Shown here piece after piece: positions 43,156 through 52,212 of a stretch of DNA of 64,000 nucleotides. The DNA is from Lachnoclostridium sp. UBA1308. GTDB taxonomy: Bacteria; Bacillota; Clostridia; Lachnospirales; Lachnospiraceae. The stretch is from positions 1 through 64,000 of the forward strand of contig DBTU01000019.1 in assembly GCA_002307215.1 (NCBI GenBank), read 5' to 3'. Positions within the stretch are counted from its first letter, which is position 1. Each line of letters opens with the position of its first letter. A program made the position numbers and the translations under genes. The notes below the pieces were generated by a model, which did no database searches, had not been told where the DNA came from, and saw only the letters and a list, made by a program, of their open reading frames with translations.

Positions 43156-46100
43156 ATGCACAAAATCATTAAATATCGATGGATACTGTTGGCTGTTTGG
43201 ATAGTAGTAACTGTACTATTTGTCCTTAATCAACCGAATATAAGTAGTATTCTGGGTGGCAAGGGTGAAGCCACTCTACAAAAGGATTCTCCCTCACTTG
43301 TTGCGTCAGAGATGCTGGATCAAATGGATACCTCAGAAGGAGATAGCCTTATTCTGGTTTTTTATGACGAAAATAAGATATCCGACAAAGGTATGAACAG
43401 CATTAAAGAAGGAATAGCTGATTTAAACACGAACGGAAATGATCTTGGAATCACGAAAATCATTGACCCCTTTGGCACACCGGAAGCAAAGGACCAATTG
43501 ATTTCAGCCGATAACACAACCGTAATGGTTCAAGTAACCTATCAACAGGGCGAACGCGACAGGAGCCAGGTTATTGAATCTTTTACTGATGCTGTAAAGA
43601 ATGTATCTGTTGTGCATTACATAACAGGTGAAACAGCAATTGGAAATGACTACATGGAAACAGTTAATCACGGAGTTGAGAAAAGTGCCGTTATTACGGT
43701 AATTTTTATTCTTCTGGTATTAATCCTTATGTTCCGCTCGGTAGTCACTCCACTTGTTTCCTTGTTTGCAGTCGGTGTCTCTTATTTCTGCTCTATGGGA
43801 GTAATCGGCATCCTTAATAAAACTTTTAATTTTTCGATTACGAACTTTACTCAAATGTTTGTTATTCTTGTCTTGTTTGGTATCGGTACGGATTATCATA
43901 TTCTGTTACTGAATCGATTTAAGGAAGAACTATCCAATGGGCTTTCCGTCGATGACGCCGTAGTTAAAAGCTTAAAAACTGCAGGTAAGACTATCCTTTT
44001 CAGTGGTCTGACCGTCTTTATCGGATTCTTAAGCCTAAGTTTTGTTCAATTCCCGATCTACCGCTCGGCGAATGCGGTTGCAATTGGAATTGCCATATTA
44101 ATTATTGAACTGCTTACCCTCACCCCGGTATTTATGAAATTACTCGGCCCCAAACTGTTCTGGCCGTCGAAAACAACTTCCGGACATAAGGAAAGTTCTT
44201 TCTGGGGAAGAACAACATCTGCCTCTGTAAGGCACCCCATAATTTCACTGATCATTGTCGCCGCTGTTTTAACACCGGTGATCCTATTCAATACAACAAA
44301 GTTATCCTTCGATAGCATGTCGGATATGCCTTCCGATACCCCATCGGTTAAGGGCTTCCAAATCATTGCAGATAAATTTGGTGAAGGAAAGGCAATGCCT
44401 GTCACCTTGGTCATTCAAAGCAGCAAATCAATGGATAATAATTTAGACTTGAGTGTGATTGATAATCTGACACAAGCCTTAAAAACAGTTCCCGGTGTAG
44501 CTTCTGTTGCGGGACCGACACAGCCAATGGGAGAACAGCTCGCACAGTTATATACGGATAATCAGCTAAATACAGTGACCGGTGGACTGTATGATGCAAA
44601 TGACGGCATCGTAAAAGTCAGTGATGGTCTGGCACTGATTGAAGAAAATCTATCCGTTCCGGATCTATCACAATTAGGCGATCTATCTACAGGAACCGGA
44701 GATTTAAGTGATGGACTGCTTGCCATAACCTCGGGACTAAAGTCTGTAGATGACGGTATCAGCCAGGGAGCAGATGGTGCTACAGCTCTCGGTGCGGGAA
44801 TAAAGCAGTTAAAAGCAGGTGTTGCTGCCTTAAATCAGGGAGTTCAAACAATTCTCGATAGCTTTAATCAAATTAAGGGTGGCTACAACAGCCTGGGTCT
44901 GGGATATCAAACCATTTCTACAAATATCGATCAATTAAGCCAACTGGAGCAAGCAATGGAATTAAGTCTTGCTAATATCGATACAAAACTGCCAAATGAT
45001 GCCGATGTGGCAACACTGAAGGTATATCTTACGAATTTATCACAGGCGATTACAGGGCTGTCGAAGGGCATGACGGATGCTAATACTAATTATGCTACAC
45101 TTACCGCAAGCCTTGATCAGATCAGTACCGCACTTAGCTCTGTCATCACAAGTACAGGGGCTTCCTCTGATCTGGTTGTGGGACTTGGTAAACTGGAGGA
45201 TGGCGCTACAGCACTTTCTTCCGGTCTGGCACAGGGTAGTGACGGGCAACAATTAATTATTGCCAATATGGATAAATTAACTGCCGGCGCCGGTCAGGTT
45301 AATGCCGGTGTAACTACTCTATGTGATACCCTCGGCTCTCTTGGAAGTGGCCTCGGTGACTTAAAAGATGGTATCAGTGCCGGTAAGGATGGTCTTGATA
45401 AAATCAGCAGTGGACTTGATTCGGGAAATGATTTCCTGACAGAACTTGCAGCAACAAAAACATTTTTTATTCCGAAGGAAGCTTTTGGCACCGCGGATAT
45501 TGGCAAGATGTTTGACGCCTATATGTCAAAGGACCGAACCTATACAAAGCTTACAATAACACTGAGTACCGAGCCCTATGCCGATGCTTCCATTCGAACG
45601 ATTGATAAACTGAATGCTGTAGTTGAAAGTCAGTTAATAGGTACTTCTTTATCAAAGGCTAAATTTGGATTTTCCGGTGCGACAGCATTTTCAAAGGATA
45701 TGAGTGATATGGCTACTCATGATATCACCTTTACTCAGATTATCGTACTGGCATCAATTTTTATCCTATTAATCATAGTAATCAGATCCTTCTGGATACC
45801 GGTGTTTATTATAGGCTCACTGATTGTTGCATACTATACAGCATTGTCCGCAACCTCATGGATATCCGGCCTGTTGTTTCATAACCCAAATGGCATGGCA
45901 TGGAATGTTCCCTTCTTCGCCTTTGTCATGATTTCCACTCTTGGGGTTGACTATAGCATCTTCCTCATGGAGCGCTTTCGAGAATATCCGCATCTTTCCT
46001 CAAAGGAAGCGATTGTACTTGCCTCTAAGAATGTAGGTGGTGTTGTGCTTTCCGCTGCTATTATACTATCAGGAACCTTTGCCACCTTATATCCTACCAA

Positions 46101-46236
46101 TCTAATCATATTAATGGAGCTTGCCATCTGTGTTGTCATCGGTCTGATGCTTTTAAGTACAGTCATGCTGCCAATCGTAATACCTGCCTTAATTGATTTG
46201 ATGGTTTATTTAACCGGAAAGAAAAAGACGGATTAA
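43156..46236 (+). CDS. MMPL/RND-family transporter (YdfJ-like)
   Basis: A 1026-residue membrane protein with two RND-like halves. Each has a lead helix, an extracellular domain and about five more helices; ILVLFGIGTDYHILLLNRF in the first half and VMISTLGVDYSIFLMERF in the second are the paired MMPL signature helices. Between them (about residues 480-760) lies a long extracellular helical stalk with heptad-like GL-D/G-A repeats such as LGAGIKQLKAGVAALNQGV, as in YhgE/Pip-type proteins. Probable proton-driven exporter of lipids or hydrophobic drugs, controlled by the divergent TetR gene. AGAAGGAG precedes the ATG. Confidence 0.9.
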   Translation: MHKIIKYRWILLAVWIVVTVLFVLNQPNISSILGGKGEATLQKDSPSLVASEMLDQMDTSEGDSLILVFYDENKISDKGMNSIKEGIADLNTNGNDLGITKIIDPFGTPEAKDQLISADNTTVMVQVTYQQGERDRSQVIESFTDAVKNVSVVHYITGETAIGNDYMETVNHGVEKSAVITVIFILLVLILMFRSVVTPLVSLFAVGVSYFCSMGVIGILNKTFNFSITNFTQMFVILVLFGIGTDYHILLLNRFKEELSNGLSVDDAVVKSLKTAGKTILFSGLTVFIGFLSLSFVQFPIYRSANAVAIGIAILIIELLTLTPVFMKLLGPKLFWPSKTTSGHKESSFWGRTTSASVRHPIISLIIVAAVLTPVILFNTTKLSFDSMSDMPSDTPSVKGFQIIADKFGEGKAMPVTLVIQSSKSMDNNLDLSVIDNLTQALKTVPGVASVAGPTQPMGEQLAQLYTDNQLNTVTGGLYDANDGIVKVSDGLALIEENLSVPDLSQLGDLSTGTGDLSDGLLAITSGLKSVDDGISQGADGATALGAGIKQLKAGVAALNQGVQTILDSFNQIKGGYNSLGLGYQTISTNIDQLSQLEQAMELSLANIDTKLPNDADVATLKVYLTNLSQAITGLSKGMTDANTNYATLTASLDQISTALSSVITSTGASSDLVVGLGKLEDGATALSSGLAQGSDGQQLIIANMDKLTAGAGQVNAGVTTLCDTLGSLGSGLGDLKDGISAGKDGLDKISSGLDSGNDFLTELAATKTFFIPKEAFGTADIGKMFDAYMSKDRTYTKLTITLSTEPYADASIRTIDKLNAVVESQLIGTSLSKAKFGFSGATAFSKDMSDMATHDITFTQIIVLASIFILLIIVIRSFWIPVFIIGSLIVAYYTALSATSWISGLLFHNPNGMAWNVPFFAFVMISTLGVDYSIFLMERFREYPHLSSKEAIVLASKNVGGVVLSAAIILSGTFATLYPTNLIILMELAICVVIGLMLLSTVMLPIVIPALIDLMVYLTGKKKTD

Positions 46237-46270
46237 TGAAATAGATCTAAGGAAACGGTAAATGAAATAA

Positions 46271-46321
46271 AAAATAAGGGTGCCCCTGGATTTGATCCAA
46301 ATCCAGGGGCACCCTTACTTT
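46271..46321. terminator. bidirectional terminator between MMPL and nagB
   Basis: A stem of about 20 bp, AAGGGTGCCCCTGGATTTG with its inverse (46276-46317), lies between convergent genes. T-rich tails occur on both sides: TACTTTTATT on plus, TTATTTTTTATT on minus. Confidence 0.9.
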
Positions 46322-46339
46322 TATTGATTTTCTTCGATG

Positions 46340-47077
46340 CTATATCAGATCACTAACCTTCTCAATAGCTGCTTCGTCAGCAACTATGATAACATCATTA
46401 TGCATTTGCAAAATGGAAGCCGGGATATGGGGCGTTACCGGTCCAAAAAAGGCTTCTTTCAAAATATCAGCTTTATCGGCACCGCTTACAACCACCACGA
46501 TCTTCCTTGCTTGCATGATTGTCTTAATTCCCATAGTATAAGCTTTCGTAGGAACTTCTTCCTGACTGCTAAAATAACGCGCATTTGCCATAATTGTACT
46601 CTCAGTCAGATTCACACAGTGAACCTCCTTCTCAAAGGCATCATCCGGTTCATTAAAACCGATATGACCATTATGCCCCAGACCAAGAAGCTGTAAATCC
46701 ACACCTCCGATCTGACGGATGATATTGCTGTAATCCCTACAGGCCTTCTCACTATCCTCCTCCATGCCATTTGGAATATGTGTATTCTCAGGAAGAATAT
46801 TAATATGGTCAAATAAGTTCTTTCTCATAAAATAATAATAGCTCTGCTCATTTGAGCGTGGCAACCCCCGGTATTCGTCAAGATTTACTGTAATAACCTC
46901 CGAAAAGTCAAGATCACTTTTCCGATACCATTCGATCAACTGTTCATAAATACCGATCGGAGTGGCTCCGGTTGCAAGTCCAAGAACACAGTCAGGCTTC
47001 ATAATAATCTGCGCCGAAATGATATTCGCTGCCTTTCTGCCCATTTCCTTATAATCCTTTGCCTTATAACACTTCAT
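46340..47077 (-). CDS. nagB: glucosamine-6-phosphate deaminase
   Basis: A 245-residue enzyme converting glucosamine-6-phosphate to fructose-6-phosphate and ammonia. Motifs are LGLATGATPIGIYEQL, the catalytic Asp in VNLDEYRGL, LLGLGHNGHIGFNEP with the catalytic Asp/His region, and TMGIKTIMQARKIV. The start at 47077 follows AAGGAAGG; a longer frame starts at 47095. It is the last gene of the minus-strand PTS unit and supplies the final step after NagA. Confidence 0.95.
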   Translation of the reverse strand: MKCYKAKDYKEMGRKAANIISAQIIMKPDCVLGLATGATPIGIYEQLIEWYRKSDLDFSEVITVNLDEYRGLPRSNEQSYYYFMRKNLFDHINILPENTHIPNGMEEDSEKACRDYSNIIRQIGGVDLQLLGLGHNGHIGFNEPDDAFEKEVHCVNLTESTIMANARYFSSQEEVPTKAYTMGIKTIMQARKIVVVVSGADKADILKEAFFGPVTPHIPASILQMHNDVIIVADEAAIEKVSDLI

Positions 47078-47118
47078 AAGTACCTTCCTTATCAATCAAA
47101 TGTCTACTACTGTTATAA

Positions 47119-47916
47119 TCAGGTTAATGATAGAAACACTTTTTTGATTGCAGCTGTGGCTCCATCTTCTTTCACGTCATCAGTGATGATGTCTGCACAG
47201 GCCTTAAGGGCATCCGGTGCATTATCCATAACGATACGGATGCCCGCTGCACGTAAGATTTCTAAATCGTTGAATCCATCCCCCACTGCCACGGTATCTT
47301 TCCAATCGATTCCCAGATATTCAAGCAAAAAATCCGCTCCTGTTTTTTTATTAATTCCCAACTGGCATATGTCATGACTGATATCCTTAAACGGTATCAT
47401 TACCAAACCATTATCCTGTCTATTAAATTCTTGTGCATGACTTATGGGCACCATACCCCAACCGGAAAAAGGCATATCAGTAAGATGTCTCTTATGGTCA
47501 CAACCCTCTATCATGCATTCCATATCTCCGTTATTCACTCTGTAAAACTCCCTGAATATAGAATCATTATAATAGGAATAATATCCGTCACTGAAGGAAA
47601 AACCCAAGGAATAATCATGCTCGCTTGCCAACTTGCAAAGCAGCTCCATCTGTTCCTTCGTCATCGGATGGCTATATAGTATTTTCCCTTCTCTGTTAAG
47701 TACACAGGCACCGTTGTTACAGATACTGTAATCCGCCCTAATCCCCCCCAGAATCTCAGGTCTGATTGCCTTAAAGCCTCTTCCTGTTGTTGGAATCACC
47801 AGTATTCCATTTTCCTGAAGCCCTGTTAACATATCCTTGCACTGCTTCGTCAAAAACTTGCGTTCCGGACACATTAAAGTGCCATCAATATCAGTAAATA
47901 AAACTTTGTATTTCAT
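47119..47916 (-). CDS. Cof-type HAD-IIB sugar-phosphate phosphatase
   Basis: A 265-residue cytoplasmic phosphatase with FTDIDGTLM at the N-terminus, VIPTTGRGF as motif II and VAVGDGFNDLEIL as motif IV; the cap between them is of the Cof type. These enzymes dephosphorylate sugar phosphates or cofactors with broad specificity. The start at 47916 is preceded by GAGGAGA; a longer frame to 47982 would overlap the upstream gene. It may relieve sugar-phosphate stress in this amino-sugar operon. Confidence 0.85.
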   Translation of the reverse strand: MKYKVLFTDIDGTLMCPERKFLTKQCKDMLTGLQENGILVIPTTGRGFKAIRPEILGGIRADYSICNNGACVLNREGKILYSHPMTKEQMELLCKLASEHDYSLGFSFSDGYYSYYNDSIFREFYRVNNGDMECMIEGCDHKRHLTDMPFSGWGMVPISHAQEFNRQDNGLVMIPFKDISHDICQLGINKKTGADFLLEYLGIDWKDTVAVGDGFNDLEILRAAGIRIVMDNAPDALKACADIITDDVKEDGATAAIKKVFLSLT

Positions 47917-47924
47917 TCTCTCCT

Positions 47925-48611
47925 CTATCTCTGTTCCAGTATTTCGGGTTGTTCCATTGCCTGTCTGATCAGATCCGACCACTCTGTCCCATCCAGATTT
48001 TCTTTGGCATTCTTAAGATGCTCCATAGCTTTTTTCTCATTACCGGTATACCAATAAAGCTTAGCAAGTCTGTAGTCGGTAATTCCCCGCTTCTTACCTG
48101 ACTGCTTTTTGGAAAGCAAAAGTAGCTTAGGTATAAGCCCGGTATCCTTATCTACATATACTCCATAAAGCAATCTGGTATCCTCTAAGATCTCTTTCAG
48201 CTTTTCGTCCTTTTCCTTCTCCAGAAGCTTAATTATCACCTGATAAGAATGTGTTGCCTGTTCCCTATTCTGGTTCATCAAAAAGTAATTCAATAGCTTC
48301 TGATGCAATAGCAGTTTCTCACTTTGCCTCATCTTGACTGTTTCTGCGTCCGTAATGATATTCTGAATTTCCCTCTCATCTTCCATTACAAGGCACCCAT
48401 TTAACCTTAGCAGCAGTAACGACCCTTTTCGGAAAAGGAACTCCATTCTCTTGCTATCTAACATTTGTAAATATTTTCTCGGATTATCTTCCTTACATAA
48501 TACTATCTCAAGCTCGGACAGAATTAATTTCTGCAGATAGCCCAGCATCGTTATCAGCAAGATAGTTCCACCCACAAGCGCCAGTAGGTAAATGATATCA
48601 AGTGATTCCAT
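47925..48611 (-). CDS. membrane-anchored helical-repeat protein, unknown
   Basis: 228 residues. One N-terminal membrane helix (IIYLLALVGGTILLITMLGYL) is followed by a cytoplasmic all-helical part that looks like degenerate TPR units, the clearest being ITDYRLAKLYWYTGNEKKAMEHLKNA near the C-terminus. Start at 48611 follows GGAGGT. It is embedded between EIIA and the HAD gene, 21 bases from the first and eight before the second. I do not recognise the family. It could scaffold PTS components, which is a guess. Confidence 0.7.
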   Translation of the reverse strand: MESLDIIYLLALVGGTILLITMLGYLQKLILSELEIVLCKEDNPRKYLQMLDSKRMEFLFRKGSLLLLRLNGCLVMEDEREIQNIITDAETVKMRQSEKLLLHQKLLNYFLMNQNREQATHSYQVIIKLLEKEKDEKLKEILEDTRLLYGVYVDKDTGLIPKLLLLSKKQSGKKRGITDYRLAKLYWYTGNEKKAMEHLKNAKENLDGTEWSDLIRQAMEQPEILEQR

Positions 48612-48632
48612 CTTGGAAACCTCCAAACAAGA

Positions 48633-49019
48633 TTATTTAATAGGGAAACGAAGGATTGATGCGCGGGTTGTCTCAATAGCTAGATCCGCAAGTTCACTCA
48701 CCGAAAGCTCCAGATTATAGACCATTTCCGCATATGCGGCAACGTTTATCCCAGCAACCGTGATATGCTTTGGATTCTCAGCACAAATCATGGCACATTG
48801 CTTAAATGGACTGCCTCCGGTCAAATCACAGGCGTACAGTATCTCCTCTTCTCCACATTGTAGCATTGTGTCCTGCAGTTTTTGATTTAAGCTTTCCAGA
48901 TTATCCTGTTCATTAAAATCCACATAGAATATACCCGGAGTTTCACCTAACAGCATCCCCAGGCAATTTTTTATCGCTGTTCCGTATCCTCCATGGCCTG
49001 CAATGATTACATTTGTCAT
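48633..49019 (-). CDS. PTS system mannose-family EIIA component
   Basis: 128 residues, single-domain EIIA. The phosphorylated His9 lies in IIAGHGGYGTAI, with CDLTGGSPF later. It takes phosphate from HPr and passes it to EIIB. It is separate from EIIB, as in many mannose-family systems of Clostridia. The ATG has GGAGGT upstream. Confidence 0.9.
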   Translation of the reverse strand: MTNVIIAGHGGYGTAIKNCLGMLLGETPGIFYVDFNEQDNLESLNQKLQDTMLQCGEEEILYACDLTGGSPFKQCAMICAENPKHITVAGINVAAYAEMVYNLELSVSELADLAIETTRASILRFPIK

Positions 49020-49031
49020 AATACCTCCAAT

Positions 49032-49057
49032 GGGGATGCTGCTAAAGCAACATCCCC
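49032..49057 (-). other. intercistronic stem-loop before the EIIA gene
   Basis: GGGATGCTGCT (49033-49043) pairs with AGCAACATCCC (49046-49056), one G-T pair, nearly no loop. On the minus strand it lies between the SIS gene and the EIIA ribosome site, without a T run, so it may mark mRNA processing rather than termination. Confidence 0.55.
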
Positions 49058-49087
49058 CTATCCAAAATTTTATTTAATGGTAACCGA

Positions 49088-49846
49088 CTAATTCTTACAT
49101 TTTCTTACCAGTTCTGTATAATTTGCATATACCTCATGCATATAATCAGGCGGGCATTCAGTTACATTAGGTGATACGAAGATAAACATTTTATGATTTT
49201 TCTTCTCGAGTAATAATGCTGTTTCAGCGGCTAAGGACTGCGTGATAGTAATTACTGCAGTTGTACTTGAGGCTCCTACCTTCTGGGGATATCCCGGTAT
49301 CTCAACTAGGGCATCCTCGAGCGGGCAACAGTTATCAATCAGAATATCTGCCACGTCACCCAACTTATTGCCGGAGGAATGGATTGCTTTTGCCTTCTGA
49401 TGATTTTCACCGCTGGTGATGGTTATTACCTTCAGACCGCGCTCTTTGGCATACATCGCACACTCTATGGGAGCGGCATTTAATCCCCCGTGTGAATATA
49501 CAATCATTACCTCTCCTTCTTCAAAATGATAGCTTTGAAGGAAGTTACGAATATAACCTTCCTGGCGCTCAATCCAGAGAAGTTCACGTGCTCCACCCGG
49601 TCCGATTACATTACTCCACATAAGTCTCGGATCCATAAGCGGATGCCAACCTACGACACCGCCGTAACGGGGAAACATGTCCTGTATGGGGAGAACAGAA
49701 TGACCGCTGCCGAAGAGATGTACCATCTTGCCACTCGCAATTGCTTCAGCGCACAGCTCGGCTGCCGCCTTTATATTATCAGTCTGTGTCTCATCTATTT
49801 TGGTTACTATTTCATTTAATTTTGTAATATAATTTAAATTACTCAT
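49088..49846 (-). CDS. SIS-domain sugar isomerase-like protein
   Basis: 252 residues with one SIS domain: VHLFGSGHSVLPIQDMFPRYGG, then VMIVYSHGGLNAAPIECAMYAKERG, and a C-terminal SSTTAVITITQSL. The size and the GSGHS motif fit the UPF0309-type single-SIS group rather than AgaS, MurQ or GlmS. It probably binds or isomerises an amino-sugar phosphate. It lies between EIID and EIIA in the operon. Confidence 0.8.
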   Translation of the reverse strand: MSNLNYITKLNEIVTKIDETQTDNIKAAAELCAEAIASGKMVHLFGSGHSVLPIQDMFPRYGGVVGWHPLMDPRLMWSNVIGPGGARELLWIERQEGYIRNFLQSYHFEEGEVMIVYSHGGLNAAPIECAMYAKERGLKVITITSGENHQKAKAIHSSGNKLGDVADILIDNCCPLEDALVEIPGYPQKVGASSTTAVITITQSLAAETALLLEKKNHKMFIFVSPNVTECPPDYMHEVYANYTELVRKCKN

Positions 49847-49872
49847 TGTTATTTCCTTTCTTGTTTATATGA

Positions 49873-50724
49873 TTAAGCTGCCGGAGCATATGCTCCTGTA
49901 AGATATCCAAGACCTGTCAATGCTAAAGCAAGGACTAAAATCAATCCCATAACCAATAAGGGTGACCATTTCTTCTTGGCATATAATCTGTAGATTCCTA
50001 AGGTTAACAGTAACGGCAATATCTTAGGGAAGATTGAATTAATCAGCTTGTCCAGATCAATTGCTGCTGTTTCACCGCCCGGGGGTGTGATTGTGACCGG
50101 AACGGTAACATTAACATAGGATGCAGTCAACGCACCAACTACGATCAGACCTAATACTGTCATTGCTGACGTAATCTTATCAAGGGTACCCGAAGCCATA
50201 AATTTCTGAACACCTTCAATACCGGATTTGTAACCCAACTTCCACATACTCCAGCTGAGAATTGCTGTTAAAATCGGATATCCAATCATATATAGAAGGG
50301 GACCAACATAGTTAAATACACCACCCATATTTGTGATGGACATACAGATTGTAATTAATAAGGGGATGATGGTTGCTACCCAAAGAGAATCTCCGATTGC
50401 CGACGTTGGTCCGATGATAGCAACCTTAACTGCATTACTTACCTCCGGCTCTATTTCCTTATTCGCAACAGCTTCTTCCATACCGCATAAGATTCCGGGT
50501 GCAATCGCACCTAATTGTTGTTCTGTATTGAATAGGGTAAGACTACGCTTATAAGCGTTAATTTTTCTCGTATTCTCATTTACATATAATTCTTCAATAA
50601 CCGGTGACATCGTATGTGCTATCGCGTTACCAAGCAGATTTTCACCCTGCTGTGAACAGCCGTGCCAGAAGAACCAAATAAGCCATGATTTTTTCAAGGT
50701 ACTTTCGCTGATTTTTTTAGCCAT
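49873..50724 (-). CDS. PTS system mannose-family EIID component
   Basis: 283 residues. Family motifs are WFFWHGCSQQGENLLGNAIAHTM near the N-terminus, GILCGMEEAVAN and IGPTSAIGDSLWVATIIPL. Membrane helices lie in the C-terminal part. EIID occurs only in the mannose family and forms the membrane channel with EIIC. It follows EIIC by two bases. Confidence 0.92.
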   Translation of the reverse strand: MAKKISESTLKKSWLIWFFWHGCSQQGENLLGNAIAHTMSPVIEELYVNENTRKINAYKRSLTLFNTEQQLGAIAPGILCGMEEAVANKEIEPEVSNAVKVAIIGPTSAIGDSLWVATIIPLLITICMSITNMGGVFNYVGPLLYMIGYPILTAILSWSMWKLGYKSGIEGVQKFMASGTLDKITSAMTVLGLIVVGALTASYVNVTVPVTITPPGGETAAIDLDKLINSIFPKILPLLLTLGIYRLYAKKKWSPLLVMGLILVLALALTGLGYLTGAYAPAA

Positions 50725-50726
50725 AT

Positions 50727-51527
50727 TTACGCCTCCCTACCTGTTCTTTTACCATCTTTACCGGTAATCGCCGTGTAGTAAATTACTGCTGCAATTGTTG
50801 CCAGCACAGCTACTGCCATTGTATTTAAGCTGAAATATACCACCAATATAAAGCCGAGTAGGAAGAGGCAGAAATGCCATGCCTTCTTCATCAGGAATGA
50901 TAACAAAATACCCATTCCGAGTGCAGCCATCATACCTCCAAAGGTACCAAGAACAGTGATAAGCCAAGCCGGTATTAATTCTGCAACATTGACGCCGCTC
51001 CGGCTTCCGGCAACTGCGGTTGTAATCAGAATAATAAGTGCAGGTATAAAGCGGCAAATAAAACCAATGATGTTACCAAGACCTGCATTTGCAAAAGCTA
51101 TCAGCTTCGGATTAGCGTTTTCGGCACCCTTCGTTGCGAATCGGTTGCAAATCAAATCAAAGCCATAGGTCAGGTTCCACATTGCAACACCGATTGCTCC
51201 GCCGATCGTTGAGAAAACCCACATTAATGCAATTGATGCAGTTACATCGCCGTTATCAAAGGCAAGCGCACCCGCCACTCCAATATAGGTTGCATATGAC
51301 AAATCCCAGCTTAACGCTCCTCCTGGTGTAACAGAACCAAGATTAGCCAGCTGCAGTAATAATCCCAGTGTAATTGCAAGTGGAACATTTCCCATAATGA
51401 GTCCCACAATAAATGCAGCGACTAGCGGCCTTCCCAGATCGTACCAGCCTATCGTATTTCCAACCACAGAACCGATGGATGCCAGATAGACAAACAGTGC
51501 TATCAAAACTGCCTGAAATATAGTCAT
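50727..51527 (-). CDS. PTS system mannose-family EIIC component
   Basis: 266 residues with about seven hydrophobic segments. The N-terminus (QAVLIALFVYLASIGSVVGN, then GRPLVAAFIVGLIMGN) and LQLANLGSVTPGGA are typical of EIIC of the mannose/sorbose family. With EIID it moves the sugar while EIIB phosphorylates it. GGAGGAG lies upstream of the ATG. Confidence 0.92.
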   Translation of the reverse strand: MTIFQAVLIALFVYLASIGSVVGNTIGWYDLGRPLVAAFIVGLIMGNVPLAITLGLLLQLANLGSVTPGGALSWDLSYATYIGVAGALAFDNGDVTASIALMWVFSTIGGAIGVAMWNLTYGFDLICNRFATKGAENANPKLIAFANAGLGNIIGFICRFIPALIILITTAVAGSRSGVNVAELIPAWLITVLGTFGGMMAALGMGILLSFLMKKAWHFCLFLLGFILVVYFSLNTMAVAVLATIAAVIYYTAITGKDGKRTGREA

Positions 51528-51597
51528 AAATTACTCCTCCTTAAGATTTCTTAATTTCACTACCCCAATAACTCTTTGTTAACAATTGCTCCATTTC

Positions 51598-52092
51598 TTA
51601 AAACTGCTTTTTTAAATCCGACCAGGTTTTTAACTTATCTGATGGAAGAGCCTGGCAGATTACCTTACCGCCATCCGCTTCTAGAGCATCGAGTGCATCT
51701 ACATCCTCCTGTGTAAAACTAAATACATGACTGATTCCGATACCCCTGATATTATATTTAGAATCAGGCTGTTTTGAGCAATTGCCGATGTTAATATGCT
51801 CGGCTCCCTTTATCTCCTCACGTATCTGTGCCATATTCTTACAGAAGCGGGTTATCACGAGGCGTGTCCTGTCTGTCTGTATAGAAAGAAGCTCTTTTGC
51901 TTTCGCAGCAGTGACAATCTTAGGATGATACTGCTCCGGTACTCCCATTGTCATAATTGACTGCATAACTACATTTGAGGCTAGTGCATCATCAATAGCT
52001 ATAATCTCCTGAATACCCAAAGTAATACACCATGCGGTAACGATTTGCCCGTGTATCAACCGGTCATCGATACGTACATAGGTTTTGCTCAT
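51598..52092 (-). CDS. PTS system mannose-family EIIB component
   Basis: 164 residues, with the phosphorylated His14 in RIDDRLIHGQIVTAW, and IIAIDDALASN as further landmark. The ATG at 52092 has GGAGGT five bases upstream; the longer frame to 52179 reads through the operator. It is the first gene of the EIIB-EIIC-EIID-SIS-EIIA unit, with its own promoter and palindrome just upstream. Confidence 0.92.
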   Translation of the reverse strand: MSKTYVRIDDRLIHGQIVTAWCITLGIQEIIAIDDALASNVVMQSIMTMGVPEQYHPKIVTAAKAKELLSIQTDRTRLVITRFCKNMAQIREEIKGAEHINIGNCSKQPDSKYNIRGIGISHVFSFTQEDVDALDALEADGGKVICQALPSDKLKTWSDLKKQF

Positions 52093-52126
52093 AAAGCACC
52101 TCCATACTATTTTGCGACTTTTACAA

Positions 52127-52146
52127 CTACATTTTCGAAAACGTAG
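52127..52146. promoter_or_regulatory. candidate RpiR operator at the EIIB promoter
   Basis: A 20-bp palindrome, CTACATTTTCGAAAACGTAG, nine of ten pairs, lies at the expected transcript start downstream of the -10 box. The core TTTTCG/CGAAAA recurs at 53419. Confidence 0.6.
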
Positions 52147-52150
52147 CCAT

Positions 52151-52179
52151 AGATTAACATGCTTAACAATTGATATCAA
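52151..52179 (-). promoter_or_regulatory. promoter of the PTS gene unit
   Basis: On the minus strand TTGATA (52179-52174), 17 bases, TAATCT (52156-52151), about 60 bases before the EIIB start. Confidence 0.65.
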
Positions 52180-52212
52180 TCTTTTGGACCTATTATGAAA
52201 AATTTTTACATA

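Noticed and set aside
44058..44414. 118-codon minus-strand frame within the MMPL gene.
   Set aside because: Antisense to conserved transporter motifs; no independent signal.
48633..52092. N-acetylgalactosamine (Aga) type PTS.
   Set aside because: The deaminase is a true NagB and the SIS protein is too short for AgaS, so a glucosamine-type product is better supported. The exact sugar is left open.
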